Positions 61,996-64,000 of a DNA stretch of 64,000 nt are shown here, one piece after another. Position 1 is the stretch's first letter. Every line of letters begins with the position of its first letter. Source of the DNA: Colias croceus (taxonomy: Eukaryota; Arthropoda; Insecta; Lepidoptera; Pieridae); assembly GCF_905220415.1 (NCBI RefSeq), contig NC_059546.1, positions 4,836,001 to 4,900,000 of the forward strand, in the 5' to 3' direction. The notes beneath the pieces are model-generated. The model ran no database searches. It saw only the letters and a list, made by a program, of their open reading frames with translations, and was not told the DNA's origin. A program made the translations under genes and the position numbers.

Positions 61996-64000
61996 AATAA
62001 TAATATAATCTACAGGTAAAAATAAAATATGTTGTAAGTGACTGTATGCCCATAGTATAATAATTATACTATGTTATTAATTAAGGATGTATTGGATAAA
62101 ATTCCTTAAATAAGATTAATGCTTGATTAATGCATAACAATTAATGCAGGGAAACATTTTGCTTCAAAAATAGAAAATTAGACAGGTACAAACGTGATTA
62201 ATGATAGGTATTCAAAATGATGATTCTAAATAATAGCCCCTGGTTATAGACAAATAAGCGTATATTTAATGTCCAAATTAACACCGACTGTATTGACTGA
62301 ACAAGTTTGTGATTACAACCTAGATAACCAATCAGTAAATTCCAATAATATAGATTAATTACGCTTTTGATTACAGAACGAATGCAAATTGAATGACACC
62401 ATTAAATCCTTTTTGTGTTTGTAGAAACAGCGTTTTTTATTTTCCATGATTATTTAATGTGATTGTGAAATTCAGGCAATGAATCTGAATATGTTTTTTT
62501 TAATGGACGAGTAACGTTGACTAGATTTATTTACGGATATATTTACTATTATAAAAAATAAAAATAAAATAAAATAATTATAATTATACAATGAACATAA
62601 GTTCAAATATGATATATATTCCTATCTTACGTTAAAATAATATATCGTCGGAACTTTGGAAAAAAACTATAATTTATGTGCTAGGTGTACTATGTTTAGC
62701 TCGTTAATGAAATTCATATAATATTAGCTAGCTCCAAAAAGAAACGTTTAAGTAAGACACGGGGTTTTTCTTCAGGTAGGTACGTACCTATATGTCCTAT
62801 AAAAACAAGTAATAAACCAAATAATCAAATACTTAGTTATGAAACATTCAGCTCAAATGAACAAAATTAAACAACAGTATCAAAAATATAAAAATAGTCT
62901 CCTTTAATTGGGGATAATAATTGTTTTGTGTCTTTGTAGAGTGACAAACTGTATTCATGATTGTGCCCATTGTTTCACCGCTTCGGGCACGCGGTCAATT
63001 TGTTCTATTGTAACATCAATATACGTTCTGTTATTGTAAATTGAAAACGACCGCGCCTTGTATCCGTGATGATTAATTAGTTGCTTTTTTATTATAAGAA
63101 TATCCAGAGTGATTTAGTAATCAGCAGCTATTGGTCTATACAAATCATTGTATTCCAACTAGAATACAATACCTTGGAATTAATCCGTACCGGATAATTG
63201 TTATCGTTATTTTTATATTATAATAGCTTGATATAGTTAAAACGTTTTGCTTTAGTTTTATAGCATACTCGATGCGTAATGCGTTATCAAAATTAATTTA
63301 TCTAAGTAGACCTTAAGTAGACACAATTACTTGAGACAAATTATTTTATAGATATTATCCAAAGGAGTAAAAGTTTAAATTGAAAAGAGCGATAGGTATA
63401 TAAATATTGGGTATGATGATTTTGAACTGTGATCACATCAGAAATCAGAATCCTAAAAATATCTATAATTATTTAAAAAGATAGGTACCATTGTTATTTA
63501 CATAGCAATAGAAAGTGCACTCTTCTAATATTTTAAAGACTAAAAAACAACTGACTGTAGTGTAAAAAAATTTACATAAGCCACCGCCTTACACCATTTC
63601 ACACTTTTTGGCCAAGTTGGCTTGAAAAACATACCCTTTAATGTATTATTCAAAGTCCATCCGTTATCGTTTTGCTCTAGTTTTGTTCACCAAAGCAGTT
63701 GGAGTGAAATTATCTGTGCGTAAAGTTTTAGGACCTGACTCTGACTCACAGTAAGCATATCGTTTTTGTTTTACTTTAAAAACGAAGTTTAGTTATAATT
63801 TGAATACACTAAGTATACTAACCAAATAAATTACATACAAAACCATGTGCAGCATTTGCTGAAATTACAGTATTGCACGTAATAAGATAATGCTGTGTAT
63901 AGCATAAAACTATAGGTATTCGATATAATATGCGGATACTCATTCCGCCAGAGGCGCACGTGACAGAAATAACAATTTTACATTATAGAGTTGTTTCGTG
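61996..64000. other. AT-rich noncoding stretch to the window end
   Basis: Contains a 23-bp palindrome at 62051-62073 (arms of 11 bp around one central base) and a GC-richer patch at 62960-63000. No gene is supported. Confidence 0.5.

Noticed and set aside
1..64000. Conserved insect microRNAs, CRISPR arrays and intact tRNA or rRNA genes
   Set aside because: I looked by eye for several common insect miRNA seeds, regularly spaced repeats and complete tRNA cloverleaf signatures, and found none that held up.

Overview
The window looks like nuclear DNA of a moth or butterfly. The evidence is the strong AT bias, short GT-AG introns, and several interspersed repeats of the type common in lepidopteran genomes: short elements opening ACTAGC with a GCCCGCGGCTTCGCCCGCG-like head, a truncated GGCCCGTG...CAGCAGTGGG element ending in (TGA)n, and the C-terminal tail of a Jockey/CR1-type LINE. 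A Ty3/Gypsy element of the CsRn1/Kabuki type is also present. This is inference from sequence character; no species can be named.

Layout. (1) At 354-3450 on the minus strand lies one well-supported cellular gene, a five-exon homologue of IQUB (IQ motif and ubiquitin-like domain protein, a ciliary radial-spoke protein). All four introns can be placed with frame-consistent GT-AG junctions, giving about 835 residues. (2) At 3.5-12.8 kb is noncoding DNA with GC-richer islands, a tail-to-tail pair of retroelement fragments (7132-7745), a possible tRNA-derived SINE head (8961-9056) and a long hairpin (11170-11232). (3) At 12866-13851 on the plus strand is an unrecognised 325-codon open exon behind a good 3' splice site, with AATAAA immediately after the stop; it looks like the last exon of an orphan gene. 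(4) From 14 to 49 kb I find no convincing host gene. This stretch holds repeat fragments, perfect short-spacer inverted repeats, a GC-rich promoter-like island with a consensus splice donor (36590-37200), and a short coding-like but frame-broken stretch (47860-48180). (5) At about 49302-52907 is a Ty3/Gypsy retrotransposon with an intact pol from mid reverse transcriptase to the end of integrase, a small separate ORF for a membrane protein, a polypurine tract and one 190-bp LTR. The gag, protease, 5' part of RT and 5' LTR are missing. (6) From 52.9 to 64 kb is noncoding DNA with a few islands, decayed repeats and another perfect hairpin.

The host genes do not form a functional cluster. The most unusual items are the 88-residue ORF downstream of pol, which has an N-myristoylation-type start and one membrane segment; the orphan 325-codon exon; and the set of perfect 16-22 bp inverted repeats with very short spacers spread through the gene-poor DNA.
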